38,292 nt of DNA from Desulfotomaculaceae bacterium. Lineage in GTDB: Bacteria > Bacillota > Desulfotomaculia > Desulfotomaculales > Pelotomaculaceae. The stretch lies in contig JAQVOH010000002.1 in assembly GCA_028702695.1 (NCBI GenBank), positions 109,560 through 147,851 on the forward strand, read 5' to 3'. Below are positions 7,722-17,629 of the stretch, piece after piece (the stretch's first letter is position 1; every line of letters begins with the position of its first letter). The notes beneath the pieces are model-generated. The model searched no databases. It had not been told where the DNA came from and was given only the letters and a program-made list of their open reading frames with translations. The position numbers and the translations under genes are program-made.

Positions 7722-8660
7722 TTATTCTTTGTTTTTTAAGCTTTCCGCTCTAGCTTCTAATACATCCCTTTCTATTTGTTTTACCAGTTCTGAGGGTGTT
7801 TCAAATTTTTTTTCTTTTCTTAAACGCTTGGTAAAACTTACTTTTATTTGAATACCATAAAGCTCTTTATAAAAATCCAGCAAGTGCACCTCAATATTTC
7901 TGCTGTTTGTATTAAAAGTAGGTTTAACCCCAATATTTGCGACTCCGAAATAAGATTCTCCGTCAATATGTACCTTTGCTAAATAGACACCGTTGGCTGG
8001 AACCAACAAGGTCTGGTCTATATTCAGGTTTGCCGTAGGAAAGCCAAGGATGTTCCGGCCGCGTTGCTCACCGGTTACTACTTCTCCTTCTACAAAAGGA
8101 TAGTATCCCAGGTATTTTGCAGCTGCGGTCACTTCACCACTGGCCAGCAGTCCTCTGATCAGGGTGCTGCTGACAGGTTGTCCTTCAATCTGTATGGGAG
8201 GTATCACTCTGAGCTCAAACCCGTAGACAGCTGACAATTCTTCCAGTAGCGCCGGCGTTCCACGCCCGTATCGGCCAAAAGTGTAATTATAGCCGATGAT
8301 AACACCACAGGCGCCCACTTCTTCATGAAGGACTGTTTTAATAAAGTCTTCCGGTGATATGCCTGAAAAATCCAGATCGAAAGGTATCTGAAGAAGTACT
8401 TCAACTCCCAGTTTGGCAAAGAACTTTTGCTTGGCTTCCTGGGATAACAGGAGGGGTGGACTTTTTTCAGGTTTTAGTACGGTAAGGGGATGAGGATGAA
8501 AAGTGAATACTGCAGGGGTACCTCCAACCTTCTTAGCCAAAGCCACCAGGTCGGAAATCAGTTTCTGGTGGCCAATATGTAAACCGTCAAAGTTCCCAAG
8601 GGCTACTACGATATTATTGTGCTTTTCCTTTATTCCACGCCAGTGATGATACAAATGCAA
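7722..8660 (-). CDS. ribF: bifunctional riboflavin kinase / FAD synthetase
   Basis: Makes FMN from riboflavin and then FAD. The N-terminal FAD-synthetase nucleotidyltransferase domain shows GNFDGLHIGHQKLI and FTFHPHP; the segment SSTLIRGLLASGEV closes this domain. The C-terminal riboflavin-kinase domain shows GRNILGFPTANL, ANGVYLAKV and the catalytic-region segment NIEVHLLDF. Length 312 aa is normal. The start is TTG, preceded by GGAGGG at 7-base spacing, and this ribosome binding site lies inside the last codons of truB. It directly follows truB, the usual order. Confidence 0.96.
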   Translation of the reverse strand: MHLYHHWRGIKEKHNNIVVALGNFDGLHIGHQKLISDLVALAKKVGGTPAVFTFHPHPLTVLKPEKSPPLLLSQEAKQKFFAKLGVEVLLQIPFDLDFSGISPEDFIKTVLHEEVGACGVIIGYNYTFGRYGRGTPALLEELSAVYGFELRVIPPIQIEGQPVSSTLIRGLLASGEVTAAAKYLGYYPFVEGEVVTGEQRGRNILGFPTANLNIDQTLLVPANGVYLAKVHIDGESYFGVANIGVKPTFNTNSRNIEVHLLDFYKELYGIQIKVSFTKRLRKEKKFETPSELVKQIERDVLEARAESLKNKE

Positions 8661-8661
8661 T

Positions 8662-9606
8662 TTAATTCCCTCCTGCTTGGGCTTTCAACACACAGACTGG
8701 TTGAAAAACCAGCCTATTCTGATGTTCCGGGTCTAAGATGGTTTTAGCTACCGCCAGCAGTCCCTCAGGCCCTACCAACTGTACCAAATCACCTTCAGAC
8801 AAATTCTCCGGCATCCGATAAACTCCCGGCTGGTATAACTTTGAACCTGATGTGACTGCACTGGCGGCGCCTTCTTTTACAGTGATAACGGGTAAACCTA
8901 CAAGCACATTTTCCATAGGTATGACTATATCCATAAGTTTGCAATCAATTGCCGCAGCCTGAATTTCTTCCAGTGTGGCTGAATCTGCTATGTTGAAAAT
9001 TCCAACCCTGGTACGCACCAGGAAAGACATGTGTGCTCCACACCCAAAGTAGTTGCCCAAGTCCTCACACAAAGTTCTAACATAGGTTCCCTTTGAGCAA
9101 TGCAGGTGCAGCAGCGCTCTTGGTTTCGGGTCGCCCCAGCCGGTTCCCCATATATACTCCAGTGAATAAATCGAAACGTTACGTGCTGGACGGTCTACCA
9201 CAATTCCATCCCTGGCTAATTGGTAAAGCTTTTTTCCCTGTTGTTTAATGGCAGAAGTCATTGGCGGAACCTGACTAATCTCTCCGGTAAAAACGGGTAA
9301 AGAGTCGCGGACTGTCTTCTCCGTAAGCCCTGTCGCATTACCTTGCGTGGTGACCTGGCCAAAGGAATCTCCTGACGACGTTGCAAGCCCAAAGGTTACT
9401 TCGGCACGGTATTCCTTCGTATCATCCACCAGAAACTGTGAAAGACGGGTGGCCTGCCCCAGACAAACAACCAGGACTCCAGTAGCACCCGGGTCCAGCG
9501 TTCCAGTATGACCTACTTTTTTTATACCACTTGCGCGGCGCACAAAATTGATTACATCGTGGGAAGTCATGCCAGGTGGTTTGAGAACGTTAATAATACC
9601 GTTCAT
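8662..9606 (-). CDS. truB: tRNA pseudouridine(55) synthase
   Basis: Converts U55 of the tRNA T-loop to pseudouridine. The catalytic loop GHTGTLDPGATG carries the nucleophile Asp38, and downstream family segments KEYRAEV, QVPPMTSAIKQQGKKLYQLAR, CSKGTYVRTL and the C-terminal PUA-like part are present. Length is 314 aa, including a C-terminal domain as in other Firmicutes. Its start overlaps the nrnA stop by four bases (ATGA), so the two are probably translationally coupled, and its end carries the ribosome binding site of ribF. Confidence 0.97.
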   Translation of the reverse strand: MNGIINVLKPPGMTSHDVINFVRRASGIKKVGHTGTLDPGATGVLVVCLGQATRLSQFLVDDTKEYRAEVTFGLATSSGDSFGQVTTQGNATGLTEKTVRDSLPVFTGEISQVPPMTSAIKQQGKKLYQLARDGIVVDRPARNVSIYSLEYIWGTGWGDPKPRALLHLHCSKGTYVRTLCEDLGNYFGCGAHMSFLVRTRVGIFNIADSATLEEIQAAAIDCKLMDIVIPMENVLVGLPVITVKEGAASAVTSGSKLYQPGVYRMPENLSEGDLVQLVGPEGLLAVAKTILDPEHQNRLVFQPVCVLKAQAGGN

Positions 9607-10577
9607 AAGACTCCTCCGGTTGCTAAAACGGCAGCCCTTGTAACCTTATCCTGAATCTCCCGAAGGGCACCTTTTAAAACACACCCGGCCGCTTTTGCGT
9701 GACCGCCACCCCCGAATTGCGCGGCTAGCATGTTTACATCTACAATATTTTTTGAGCGCAAGCTAACTTTATAAGTGCCAGCCAAAATTTCTCGAAAAAG
9801 TAGTCCAACCTCAACCCCTCTGATCGACCTGCAGTAGTTTACCAGCCCTTCCGTATGTTCGTCCAAGGCCCCCGTATTTTTAAGCATTTCCAGTGTTACC
9901 GTCATCCAGCATACTTTCCCACAGGGGGTCATTGTTAGTGTATGTAAAGCTTCCCTCAATAAAACCAGGGCTGCCTTTGGCGTTTCTTCATGCAACGCTA
10001 CATTTATTTGGGCGCCCGGAACCCCGATTTCTAGCAGTTCCGCTATGCGGCGGTGGGTATCCGGGGTAACATTATCGTATTGAAAGGAACCTGTATCCGT
10101 TACAATTGCAGTATAAAGATTTATGGCTGTTTCACACGAAATACTTACCTGCATAGACTTCAGCAGGTCAAAAATTATTTCCCCGACGGCTGCAGCGGCC
10201 GTGTCAATGTAGCAGTATGTCCCTAAGATACCAGAACCAGCGTGATGGTCAATATTAATAATAACCTTTTTCTTTGCTAAAAGGTCCTGGTAGTCCCTGC
10301 CGAGCCGCTCAGGTGCAGAACAGTCCAGGGCAATGCATGTATCATAAGCGCCATCTGGTGGGGGGCCTGTCTGAAAACGGTCTACCCCTGGTAAAAATTC
10401 ATATATAGCTGGGATGGGGTCTGGGCCGGCCATGACCACCTTCTTGCCCATCGCCTCCAGGCTCAAGCCGAGTGCTAAAACTGAACCCAGGCAGTCCCCA
10501 TCCGGCATAATATGGCCGCAAATTAATACACTCTCGGAATGTCTAATGGCAGCAGCTATTTCTGGCAGGTTAGTCAT
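9603..10577 (-). CDS. nrnA: DHH-family phosphoesterase, nanoRNase / pAp phosphatase
   Basis: Degrades 2-5 nt RNA oligonucleotides and, in characterised homologues, dephosphorylates pAp. The DHH domain has H22-IMPDGD (metal ligands H22, D26, D28), an [11 protein letters not shown] segment and the NIDHH motif; the DHHA1 domain ends with [11 protein letters not shown]. Length is 324 aa from the ATG chosen here, which overlaps the rbfA stop by eight bases; an upstream in-frame ATG (10607) would add ten basic residues and has no ribosome binding site. Location between rbfA and truB is the common Firmicute arrangement. Confidence 0.93.
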   Translation of the reverse strand: MTNLPEIAAAIRHSESVLICGHIMPDGDCLGSVLALGLSLEAMGKKVVMAGPDPIPAIYEFLPGVDRFQTGPPPDGAYDTCIALDCSAPERLGRDYQDLLAKKKVIINIDHHAGSGILGTYCYIDTAAAAVGEIIFDLLKSMQVSISCETAINLYTAIVTDTGSFQYDNVTPDTHRRIAELLEIGVPGAQINVALHEETPKAALVLLREALHTLTMTPCGKVCWMTVTLEMLKNTGALDEHTEGLVNYCRSIRGVEVGLLFREILAGTYKVSLRSKNIVDVNMLAAQFGGGGHAKAAGCVLKGALREIQDKVTRAAVLATGGVL

Positions 10578-10929
10578 ATTGCCCGGTGTCCTTGTCCTTG
10601 ACTTCATTCATCAGCGCTATTAGTCTTGTGCCTCTCTCTATAGATTCATCCAGCTTAAAGGTAATCTCTGGAGTATAGCGCAACCGAATTCTTTTAGCCA
10701 GTTCCCCACGTATAAAACCTTGAGCTTTTTGAAGCGCTTCAAGAGAGGCTTTTCTCTCAGCCGGTTCACCAAAAACACTAACAAAAATATTTGCGTAACG
10801 CAGATCCTTGGCTACTTCAACCGATGTGACGGAAACAAAACCAATTCTTGGATCTTTTAACTCTTCTTTTAACAGTTCAGACACGTCTTTTTTTATAGCC
10901 TCTGCCAACCGCTCAGGACGAAAGGACAT
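10570..10929 (-). CDS. rbfA: 30S ribosome-binding factor A
   Basis: Assists late maturation of the 30S subunit and 16S rRNA 5-prime end processing, with cold-shock importance. The 119 aa protein has the KH-like fold signatures: [14 protein letters not shown] helix, [28 protein letters not shown] and [17 protein letters not shown]. The ATG at 10929 follows AAGGTGGTG; a GTG five codons upstream leaves no room for the ribosome binding site. It comes after infB with a 136-base gap. The ylxP gene that sits between infB and rbfA in Bacillus is absent here. Confidence 0.95.
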   Translation of the reverse strand: MSFRPERLAEAIKKDVSELLKEELKDPRIGFVSVTSVEVAKDLRYANIFVSVFGEPAERKASLEALQKAQGFIRGELAKRIRLRYTPEITFKLDESIERGTRLIALMNEVKDKDTGQYD

Positions 10930-11065
10930 AACCGCAAACACCACCTTAAGTTTGATGCGGAAGTTGGAAAATATTTCTCAAAAAGATATCCTGTTACTAT
11001 AATATATATTTCCCCAAGACTAGTTTTAAAAAAGCATTATTACTTTCCAATTTCCTACATGCTAT

Positions 11066-14008
11066 TTAGGAGAGCGCACGCTTAATTGTTTCAATGGAAA
11101 ATGCCTCGATAATGTCACCATCTTTGATTTCATTGAATTTCTCCAAAGCCAGGCCACATTCATAGCCCTGGACAACTTCCTTAGCATCATCCTTAAAACG
11201 TTTAAGAGAATCAAGTTTGCCTTCATGCACTACGATCCCATCACGTACTACCCTTACCCCGGCGTCTCTTTCAAGTTTTCCTTCCAGGACGTAGCACCCG
11301 GCAATAGTACCTATTTTGGAGGCTCTGAAAATCTTACGTATCTCGGCTCTACCAAGCATTACTTCCTTGTATTCCGGATCTAGCAAACCGCTCATAGCCG
11401 CCTTTACGTCTTCTATCGCATCATAAATAACCCGGTAGAGACGTACATCCACCTTTTCGCTTTCGGCAGCCTTTCTGGCGTTGACATCAGGACGTACGTT
11501 AAAACCGATAATGATGGCATTTGAGGCGGATGCAAACATGATGTCAGTCTCACTAATGGCCCCCACGCCACCATGGATTATGTTAACCTTTACCTCTCCG
11601 GTGTTCAGACGCTCCAAGGCTTGGCGCAGCGCCTCAACCGACCCTTGTACATCTGCTTTAACAATAATCCCCAGTTCCTTAATCTGTCCTTCTTGAATAT
11701 GCTTGAACAGATCTTCCAGAGAAACCCGGGTGGTCGTTTTGAGTTCTTCCTCACGCTTCTTAGTCTGCCTGCGCGAGACAATAGTCCTGGCCAGCTTTTC
11801 ATCCTCAACCGCCATGAATATGTCCCCAGCCAGCGGCACATCAGAAAAACCAATGACTTCTAACGGAGTAGACGGTCCAGCTTTTTTAATCCGGCGGCCT
11901 TTATCGTCCATCATCGCCCGGACATGGCCAAAGGCAGCTCCGGCAATGATCGTATCACCAATGTTTAAAGACCCGTTTTGGACCAGCACGTTGGCAACCG
12001 GGCCGCGTGCCTTGTCCAATTCCGCTTCAATAACCGTACCCCTGGCAGGACGGTTTGGGTTGGCTTTAAGTTCACCCACTTCAGCCACCAACTGGATCAT
12101 CTCGAGAAGAGCTATTATGCCTTCTCTTTTCACAGCCGAAACATTAACACAGATGGTCTCTCCGCCCCATTCCTCAGCAACCAGGCCATGTTCAGTTAGT
12201 TCCTGCTTTACTCGTTCAGGATTGGCGCCGGGTTTATCCATCTTGTTAATAGCAACAATAATAGGAACTTTTGCGTCTTTAGCATGGTTGATCGCTTCAA
12301 CGGTTTGCGGCATTACACCGTCATCCGCTGCCACAACAAGGATAGCTATGTCGGTGACCTGAGCGCCCCGCGCACGCATTGCGGTAAAGGCTTCGTGACC
12401 TGGTGTGTCCACAAAAGTAATCTTTTTCCCATTCTGTTCTACCTGGTAAGCCCCAATGTGCTGGGTAATCCCCCCTGCCTCAGTTGCAGTTACATTCGTC
12501 TCCCGGATTGCATCCAGCAAAGAGGTCTTGCCGTGGTCGACATGGCCCATCACCGTTACCACACAAGGCCTGGCCAGTAGTAACTCAGTATCTTCTTCAG
12601 GTTCTTGCATTAGCTGTGCTTCAAGGTCAACCGGGAGTTTTATCTCTACCTCATAACCATACTCCTCAGCCAAAATCAAAGCAGTATCGGTGTCAATTGC
12701 CTGGTTAATGGTAGCCATTACACCCATACTGAGCAACTTTTTAATCAACTCTCCCGGTCCTTTATGCATTTTCAAGGACAGTTCCTGTACCGTTGTAGAT
12801 TCGCCTAGTATAACCGGCTTTTTCTCCACTGGCTGGAGAGGCTTTATTTCATGCGACCTGGCTGGCCTTTTCTTACGTGAGCCCATTCTAGAGCGCAACT
12901 TTCCTTCAGCCTGTGCCGCGATAGCGTTGCGTTTTTCATACCGACCCTTGGCTGCCTTCTGGGGAGCTGGCTTGGCCGGCGGTTTCTGTGGTGTTTTGTT
13001 CTGAACCGGGGCAGGTCTTCCTTTATCGTCCGGACGAGCCGCCGGCCTGGCATTTAGCTGGTCTGTCCTTGGTTTGGCGTTGGCTCCAGAACCGCCTGGA
13101 GCCTGACGGTCAAATGGTCTTCTATCAGATGGCGCCATGGAAGTTGCTCCACGTTCGCCCGTCCTAGCACCGGGTGTTGCAGGAGCACCGCCCGGTCGGT
13201 ATCCTCCAGCCGCTCTCTGGTCCTGGGGTCTGCCTGGACCTCCCGGTCGCGGGTAACGTGAAGCGGGTCCCTGTTGCTGGACTGCGCCTGGCGGCCTTCC
13301 TTGGGATTGATGGGGCTTGTTCTGTCCCTGGTTTCTTTCGTTATAAGGACGGTCCTGTCGAGCAGGCTCACCTTGCGGTCTGGCTTGGCTGGGACGTTCC
13401 TGTATTTGTTTTGGGCTGGCTGGTTGTTCCACCTGTGGTCTATTAAACTGCTTTTTTTCCTGTAGGGGGCGTTCTTGTTGTGGTTTATCGTATTTCGGGC
13501 GCTCCGGTGTGCTTTCAACCGTCTTTGGGCTGGCAGGCTGCTCAGCTCTGAAAGAGCCCCCTGTTCGGGTTTGTTTTTCAGGTGGTCTTTCCTGGAAGCG
13601 CCGATCCGGTGGGCGTGAAGGAACACGGTCTACCAAACCCGGGCCTCTGTTGTAATCATTTCTGGGCCTGAAGCCGGCCTGTGTACCCCGGTTATTATCG
13701 GTCTTTTTAGCATCCGGAACATTCATTTCTCTAGCTTTTTTGATATCACTCCTGGGTTCCCTTGCGGATGGAGCTGCCGTGGTTGGTGCGCCTCTGGTTT
13801 CAGAGACTCTTGTAGGCCGTTCAGAAACCTTCTTTTCATCGGCCGAGCTGGCCTTGCGGTATAGTCTTTGTATTTCACCAACATCCTTATCCTCAATTGT
13901 ACTCATATGTGATTTAACTTCAATCCCCATTTGGCTCAGTTTATTAATGATTTCTTTGCTTTCTATGTTAAGTTCCTTGGCAAGTTCGTGTACACGTTTT
14001 TTTACCAT
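11066..14008 (-). CDS. infB: translation initiation factor IF-2
   Basis: GTPase that places initiator tRNA on the 30S subunit and promotes subunit joining. Length is 980 aa. Residues 1-50 form an IF2N helical domain ([17 protein letters not shown]). Residues from about 60 to 380 are a low-complexity linker rich in Pro, Arg, Gln and Gly. A second IF2N domain (about 400-460) follows, then the G domain with G1 GHVDHGKT (487-494), G2 [11 protein letters not shown]3 DTPGHEAF and G4 NKMDKPGA, and then domains II to IV. The chosen ATG follows a clear GGAGGTG; the extra 20 residues upstream would run into ylxQ. The linker is long for a Firmicute. Confidence 0.98.
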   Translation of the reverse strand: MVKKRVHELAKELNIESKEIINKLSQMGIEVKSHMSTIEDKDVGEIQRLYRKASSADEKKVSERPTRVSETRGAPTTAAPSAREPRSDIKKAREMNVPDAKKTDNNRGTQAGFRPRNDYNRGPGLVDRVPSRPPDRRFQERPPEKQTRTGGSFRAEQPASPKTVESTPERPKYDKPQQERPLQEKKQFNRPQVEQPASPKQIQERPSQARPQGEPARQDRPYNERNQGQNKPHQSQGRPPGAVQQQGPASRYPRPGGPGRPQDQRAAGGYRPGGAPATPGARTGERGATSMAPSDRRPFDRQAPGGSGANAKPRTDQLNARPAARPDDKGRPAPVQNKTPQKPPAKPAPQKAAKGRYEKRNAIAAQAEGKLRSRMGSRKKRPARSHEIKPLQPVEKKPVILGESTTVQELSLKMHKGPGELIKKLLSMGVMATINQAIDTDTALILAEEYGYEVEIKLPVDLEAQLMQEPEEDTELLLARPCVVTVMGHVDHGKTSLLDAIRETNVTATEAGGITQHIGAYQVEQNGKKITFVDTPGHEAFTAMRARGAQVTDIAILVVAADDGVMPQTVEAINHAKDAKVPIIVAINKMDKPGANPERVKQELTEHGLVAEEWGGETICVNVSAVKREGIIALLEMIQLVAEVGELKANPNRPARGTVIEAELDKARGPVANVLVQNGSLNIGDTIIAGAAFGHVRAMMDDKGRRIKKAGPSTPLEVIGFSDVPLAGDIFMAVEDEKLARTIVSRRQTKKREEELKTTTRVSLEDLFKHIQEGQIKELGIIVKADVQGSVEALRQALERLNTGEVKVNIIHGGVGAISETDIMFASASNAIIIGFNVRPDVNARKAAESEKVDVRLYRVIYDAIEDVKAAMSGLLDPEYKEVMLGRAEIRKIFRASKIGTIAGCYVLEGKLERDAGVRVVRDGIVVHEGKLDSLKRFKDDAKEVVQGYECGLALEKFNEIKDGDIIEAFSIETIKRALS

Positions 14009-14012
14009 ATAA

Positions 14013-14345
14013 TCACCTCCAGGTTTTTGGCTCTGTTCGGTTGGCCTCTCCCCTTTCGAAAGCCCCAAGCATCCCCCTAGCTAAATGCTCATCTGTAATG
14101 GCCAGCGCAGTGCGCGGCGATTTACCGATCAGCCTGCCAAGATCATCCTTTGAGCCGTAAGATAGCACAGGAACGCCTCTTGCGGTTGCCAACCCGTTCA
14201 ATTCATGAACCGAGTGCGCTGCCGCATCATTCGCTATCAATAAAAGCCTTACCTTTCCTCTGTTAAGGTTGCTTTTAACCGCATAATTTCCCGACGCAAG
14301 TTTTCCAGCTCGCTGCCCTATACTGATAAACCTATCCAAGGTCAC
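14013..14345 (-). CDS. ylxQ: L7Ae/L30e-family RNA-binding protein YlxQ
   Basis: A 110 aa member of the L7Ae ribosomal-protein family, expected to bind kink-turn RNA. Visible family segments are [44 protein letters not shown] and a LAITDEHLA end. Its GTG start lies inside the end of ylxR (14-base overlap), and its stop is four bases before the infB ATG. This nusA-ylxR-ylxQ-infB order is conserved across Firmicutes. The exact cellular role is not established for the family. Confidence 0.92.
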   Translation of the reverse strand: MTLDRFISIGQRAGKLASGNYAVKSNLNRGKVRLLLIANDAAAHSVHELNGLATARGVPVLSYGSKDDLGRLIGKSPRTALAITDEHLARGMLGAFERGEANRTEPKTWR

Positions 14346-14610
14346 TATTCACCAGCCCCTGCCGCAGTACTTCCAAAACATCCTGAGTTATTGTCCGCTG
14401 CAGTGCCTTGTCCAGGCGCTTACCTTTAATGGCTTTTTGTAGACATTCAACTTGCTGGCAGATATAAGCACCGCGGCCAGAAAGTTTCCCGGTCGGGTCG
14501 ATTTCTATTTTATCGTCGGGTGTCCTGACTACGCGAATTAGTTCTTTTTTAGCCTTCATCTCCTGGCACCCGACACACATGCGCTGGGGTATCTTTTTTA
14601 GCCTGGGCAC
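14332..14610 (-). CDS. ylxR: YlxR family RNA-binding protein (RnpM)
   Basis: Small basic protein of 92 aa with the family motifs RMCVGCQEMKAKKELIRVV, then DPTGKLSGRGAYIC, in which four Cys-containing turns and basic residues form the putative nucleic-acid binding face. Homologues have been linked to RNase P binding and to nucleoid-associated regulation, so the job here is uncertain. Start is GTG preceded by GGGGG at 8-base spacing, directly after the nusA stop. It lies in the rimP-nusA-infB operon. Confidence 0.93.
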   Translation of the reverse strand: MPRLKKIPQRMCVGCQEMKAKKELIRVVRTPDDKIEIDPTGKLSGRGAYICQQVECLQKAIKGKRLDKALQRTITQDVLEVLRQGLVNSDLG

Positions 14611-14622
14611 CTGGCCAACCCC

Positions 14623-15705
14623 CTATTCTTCTTCCTCTTCAAATACTTCTCCATATTCATCGGGGTAAATTTCTTTCATCTGGGTTTCACTCTTGATATC
14701 GATTTTCCAACCGGTAAGCTTGGCTGCCAGGCGGGCGTTTTGTCCTTCTTTACCAATGGCCAGCGAAAGCTGGTAATCTGGAACAATTACCCTGGCAATT
14801 TTCTCTTCCTCCCATATTTCAACAGCAACAACCTTGGCCGGGCTTAAAGAACTGGCTACAAATTTGGATGGATCGGGATTCCATTTGATAATATCAATTT
14901 TTTCTCCGTGAAGTTCGAGGACAATGTTCTGAACCCTCATGCCCTTTGGTCCAACGCAGGACCCAACCGGATCAATATTTTCATCTTTGGAGTAAACTGC
15001 TATTTTTGAACGGGCTCCAGCTTCACGGGCGATGCCTTTTAGTTCAACAACACCTTCATGTAGTTCAGGAACTTCCAGTTCAAAAAGTCTTTTTAGAAGG
15101 CCTGGATGTGTTCGGGATACCAGTATTTGGGGACCTTTGGTGGTCTTTCTGACTTCTGTAATATATGTTTTCAGCCTTTCTCCATGCCGGTATTCCTCAC
15201 CGGGCATCTGTTCTGAAGGTGCTAGGATTGCCTCAGTTTTCCCCAATTCAATAAATACATTCTTTTGTTCCATCCTTTGGACGATCCCTGTTACAATGTC
15301 ACCCTCACGGTTGGCAAATTCCTCAAAGATAATATTGCGTTCCGCTTCCCGGATTCTTTGTACAACCACCTGTTTAGCTGTTTGGGCGGCAATCCGTCCG
15401 AAGTTTCTGGGGGTTACTTCTGTTTCGACAATATCTCCCTGGTCGTAATTGGGATTTATTTGTTGAGCATCTTCAAGCGTTATTTCCTGCCGCGGGTCCT
15501 CAACGTGCTCGGTTACCGTGCGTTGGGTATACACCTTAAAGTCGCCTGTTTCGCGCTCAATGTGCACACGGGCATTTTGCAGGGAACCAAAATTACGCTT
15601 GTAAGCTGAAAGCAGTGCTGCTTCAATGGCCTCCAGCAAAATATCAACCGAAATGCCCTTTTCTTTCTCAAGCTCTTTAAGGGCTTCCAAAAATTCGGTA
15701 TTCAT
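14623..15705 (-). CDS. nusA: transcription termination/antitermination factor NusA
   Basis: RNA-polymerase-bound factor that modulates pausing, intrinsic termination and antitermination. The 360 aa protein has the N-terminal polymerase-binding domain (to about 125), an S1 domain ([20 protein letters not shown]), KH1 ([20 protein letters not shown]) and KH2 ([20 protein letters not shown]), with a short acidic tail FEEEEE. Length matches Firmicute NusA, which lacks the C-terminal repeats of the enterobacterial protein. A strong GGAGG lies 7 bases before the ATG. The gene follows rimP by 21 bases. Confidence 0.98.
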   Translation of the reverse strand: MNTEFLEALKELEKEKGISVDILLEAIEAALLSAYKRNFGSLQNARVHIERETGDFKVYTQRTVTEHVEDPRQEITLEDAQQINPNYDQGDIVETEVTPRNFGRIAAQTAKQVVVQRIREAERNIIFEEFANREGDIVTGIVQRMEQKNVFIELGKTEAILAPSEQMPGEEYRHGERLKTYITEVRKTTKGPQILVSRTHPGLLKRLFELEVPELHEGVVELKGIAREAGARSKIAVYSKDENIDPVGSCVGPKGMRVQNIVLELHGEKIDIIKWNPDPSKFVASSLSPAKVVAVEIWEEEKIARVIVPDYQLSLAIGKEGQNARLAAKLTGWKIDIKSETQMKEIYPDEYGEVFEEEEE

Positions 15706-15726
15706 AATTCTTCCTCCCTGAACTGT

Positions 15727-16188
15727 TTAAAATTCCACTTCAAGGTGCGCTCCTGCAACCTGTTCAAACGGAATTATTATTTCCGAACCGTTAACAGCCA
15801 GCACCACGTCATTGCCATGAAGGCCAATGAGGCGCCCATGAAAATTCTTTTTACCTTCATGCGGCTCATATGTAGTGATATTAGCCAGCCTACCACTGAA
15901 ACGGTCATAGTCAGCAGGCTTTTTTAAAGGTCTTTCGATTCCCGGCGAGGATACTTCCATGGTATAGGACTGGGGTATAGGATCCTTTTCGTCCAGTATT
16001 TGATCTATTTCTCTGGAGATGCTCTGACAGTCATCAATGCCTACTCCGCCGTGTTTATCTATAAAAATACGCAGGTACCAGTCGTTGCCTTCCTTTGTAA
16101 AGGTTACATCTACCAGTTCCAACTCACCATCCATGAATACTGGCTGGATTAAGTCCGCTACCGTAGTTGCTATATTCTGCTTAGCCAC
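15727..16188 (-). CDS. rimP: ribosome maturation factor RimP
   Basis: Needed for assembly of the 30S subunit. The 153 aa protein shows the family features LIQPVFMDGELELVDVTF, LRIFIDKHGGVGIDDC, the signature MEVSSPGIERPLKKPADY and a C-terminal SH3-like part. The start is set at a GTG preceded by GGGAGGGG at 6-base spacing. Upstream in-frame codons would add about 43 residues unlike the family and would extend across the leader hairpin. It is the first gene of the rimP-nusA-ylxRQ-infB operon. Confidence 0.95.
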   Translation of the reverse strand: MAKQNIATTVADLIQPVFMDGELELVDVTFTKEGNDWYLRIFIDKHGGVGIDDCQSISREIDQILDEKDPIPQSYTMEVSSPGIERPLKKPADYDRFSGRLANITTYEPHEGKKNFHGRLIGLHGNDVVLAVNGSEIIIPFEQVAGAHLEVEF

Positions 16189-16264
16189 AAGGAGCCCCTC
16201 CCATTGTATTTTACTGTAAGTAATACTGTCCATCTTTAGTATCTTAAATATCAATAAGAATGCG

Positions 16265-16289
16265 AAGGAGTGGGTATTACCCACTCCTT
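16265..16289 (-). promoter_or_regulatory. leader hairpin of the rimP-nusA-infB operon
   Basis: Perfect 11-bp stem (AAGGAGTGGGT / ACCCACTCCTT) closed by a 3-base loop, about 35 bases after the expected transcription start and 75 bases before the rimP start. The sequence after it is only moderately T-rich (CGCATTCTTATTG), so it is either a weak attenuator, an RNA-processing or stability element, or a site for NusA feedback. The role is inferred from position. Confidence 0.6.
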
Positions 16290-16328
16290 GAGAAGTCAAA
16301 AATTCTACCCTTGCCACAAACCAGAATT

Positions 16329-16357
16329 ATTATAACACAAAAGACAATTGTTGACAA
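16329..16357 (-). promoter_or_regulatory. sigma-A promoter of the rimP-nusA-infB operon
   Basis: TTGTCA (16352-16357) and a perfect TATAAT (16329-16334) separated by 17 bases on the minus strand, in the 253-base gap upstream of rimP. The best-matching promoter in the window. Confidence 0.8.
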
Positions 16358-16441
16358 GAGTATGATAGGAAAACCCGATAGCAAGGAGCAGGAAACACCT
16401 GCATAAACCATCTTTTTTGAATAGATTGACAGCAACTTGAG

Positions 16442-17602
16442 CTAAATTGCTTTAAAGTCATTAACTACATGTGACATATAATTAACCACATCGTAGGCTG
16501 CTCCCGGTTTTCCCAGCGCCAAAGCGGCACTGGCCATACTGGTGATTTTATTTTGTTCCTGCAAATAGCTAGTAACAACCGCGGCCAGATCATTTTCTTT
16601 AACCTTAACGCCGGCCTGCATTGAACATATGAATTCTGTGTTTCTTTCCTCTTGTCCTGGCAATGGGTCCACAATGAACATGGGCAGGCCCAGCGCAAGG
16701 GCTTCAGCGCAAGTTAAGCCACCGGCCTTCCCAACCATGAAATCCGATGCGGCCATTAGTTGGTGAATATTATCTACAAAGCCATAAAGACGAATTTTGC
16801 ACGACAAACTCGGGATAATTCTGACCAGTTGTTCATAAAGAGCATTATTGGTGCCCGTAACCACAATCAACTGGAGCCGGCTACTGCCGCTACCGAGAGA
16901 TTTAACAGCTGAGAGCAGTGGTCCCATGCCTAAACCACCGCCCATAAGCAAGATGGTTGCAAGGCCAGGATCGAGATCAAGTCCTAACCTCAGGAGATGC
17001 TTATCGTACGACTTATTGAAAGCAGGGTCAATTGGTATTCCCGTTGCCTTGATCCTGTTATTATCTATACCAAACTGCTCACAGTGGGGTATTAGAGCTT
17101 CTGAACCTATAATATAGCTGTCAATCTCCGGAAATATCCAGAATGAGTGAACAGTATAATCGGTAATAGTAGCAACTGCCAGCCCCATGAACTCCCCTCT
17201 TTTCTTTAGGTACGATACAATACCGAGTGGAAAAGGATGTGTGCAAATGATAATCTGAGGTTCGAAATTCCTGATATATGCTGTTAGCCTTGGCGCACTC
17301 AGTATACTCAACATCCTATTGAATTCCACTTTCCCACGACCTGATAAAGGCTGTCCACGCTCCGCTTGGCGGTATAGATAACCGTATAGGACGGGTGTTA
17401 TCTTCAGCATTTCCATATAAGTACCGATGACAACCTTTTCAAGTAAGGGATTGGCATAGTGGAAGGTATCAAGAATGACAACTTCAGCTTCCGGAGTAAG
17501 AGAACTGCACGCCTTTTTGATGGCCTCGGCTGATCGCATGTGGCCGGCGCCAACCGAAACTGATAAAATAAGTACTTTCCTGAGCTTCCCGATTGTGCCC
17601 AC
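16442..17602 (-). CDS. MGDG synthase/UgtP-type glycosyltransferase
   Basis: A 386 aa GT-B fold glycosyltransferase. The N-terminal MGDG-synthase-like domain begins with a Rossmann segment followed by GAGHMRSAEAIKKA, as in diacylglycerol glucosyl/galactosyl transferases. The C-terminal GT28-type nucleotide-sugar domain shows LLMGGGLGMGP, VGKAGGLTCAEALALGLP and PLPGQEERN. It probably transfers a sugar from a UDP donor to diacylglycerol or a related lipid at the membrane, but donor and acceptor cannot be read from the sequence. The start is GTG with a weak ribosome binding site. It is 27 bases downstream of proS and fills the position that polC holds in Bacillus. Confidence 0.88.
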   Translation of the reverse strand: MGTIGKLRKVLILSVSVGAGHMRSAEAIKKACSSLTPEAEVVILDTFHYANPLLEKVVIGTYMEMLKITPVLYGYLYRQAERGQPLSGRGKVEFNRMLSILSAPRLTAYIRNFEPQIIICTHPFPLGIVSYLKKRGEFMGLAVATITDYTVHSFWIFPEIDSYIIGSEALIPHCEQFGIDNNRIKATGIPIDPAFNKSYDKHLLRLGLDLDPGLATILLMGGGLGMGPLLSAVKSLGSGSSRLQLIVVTGTNNALYEQLVRIIPSLSCKIRLYGFVDNIHQLMAASDFMVGKAGGLTCAEALALGLPMFIVDPLPGQEERNTEFICSMQAGVKVKENDLAAVVTSYLQEQNKITSMASAALALGKPGAAYDVVNYMSHVVNDFKAI

Positions 17603-17629
17603 CCTGCTTCCAATAAAATCATATAAATA

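Noticed and set aside
10930-11065. Gap between infB and rbfA searched for ylxP or a small gene
   Set aside because: No frame of meaningful length or family likeness on either strand; only AT-rich sequence without a defendable promoter.
11703-12362. Plus-strand open frame of 219 codons opposite infB
   Set aside because: Antisense to the conserved IF2 G domain, with no start signal or family likeness.
13054-13626. Alternative minus-strand frame of 190 codons within infB
   Set aside because: Arises from the Pro/Arg/Gln-rich linker codons read in another frame; the IF2 frame is continuous and flanked by conserved domains.
16383-16404. Hairpin GCAGG ... CCTGC downstream of the glycosyltransferase gene as a terminator
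   Set aside because: Five-bp stem without a T-run on the minus strand; too weak to list as a feature.
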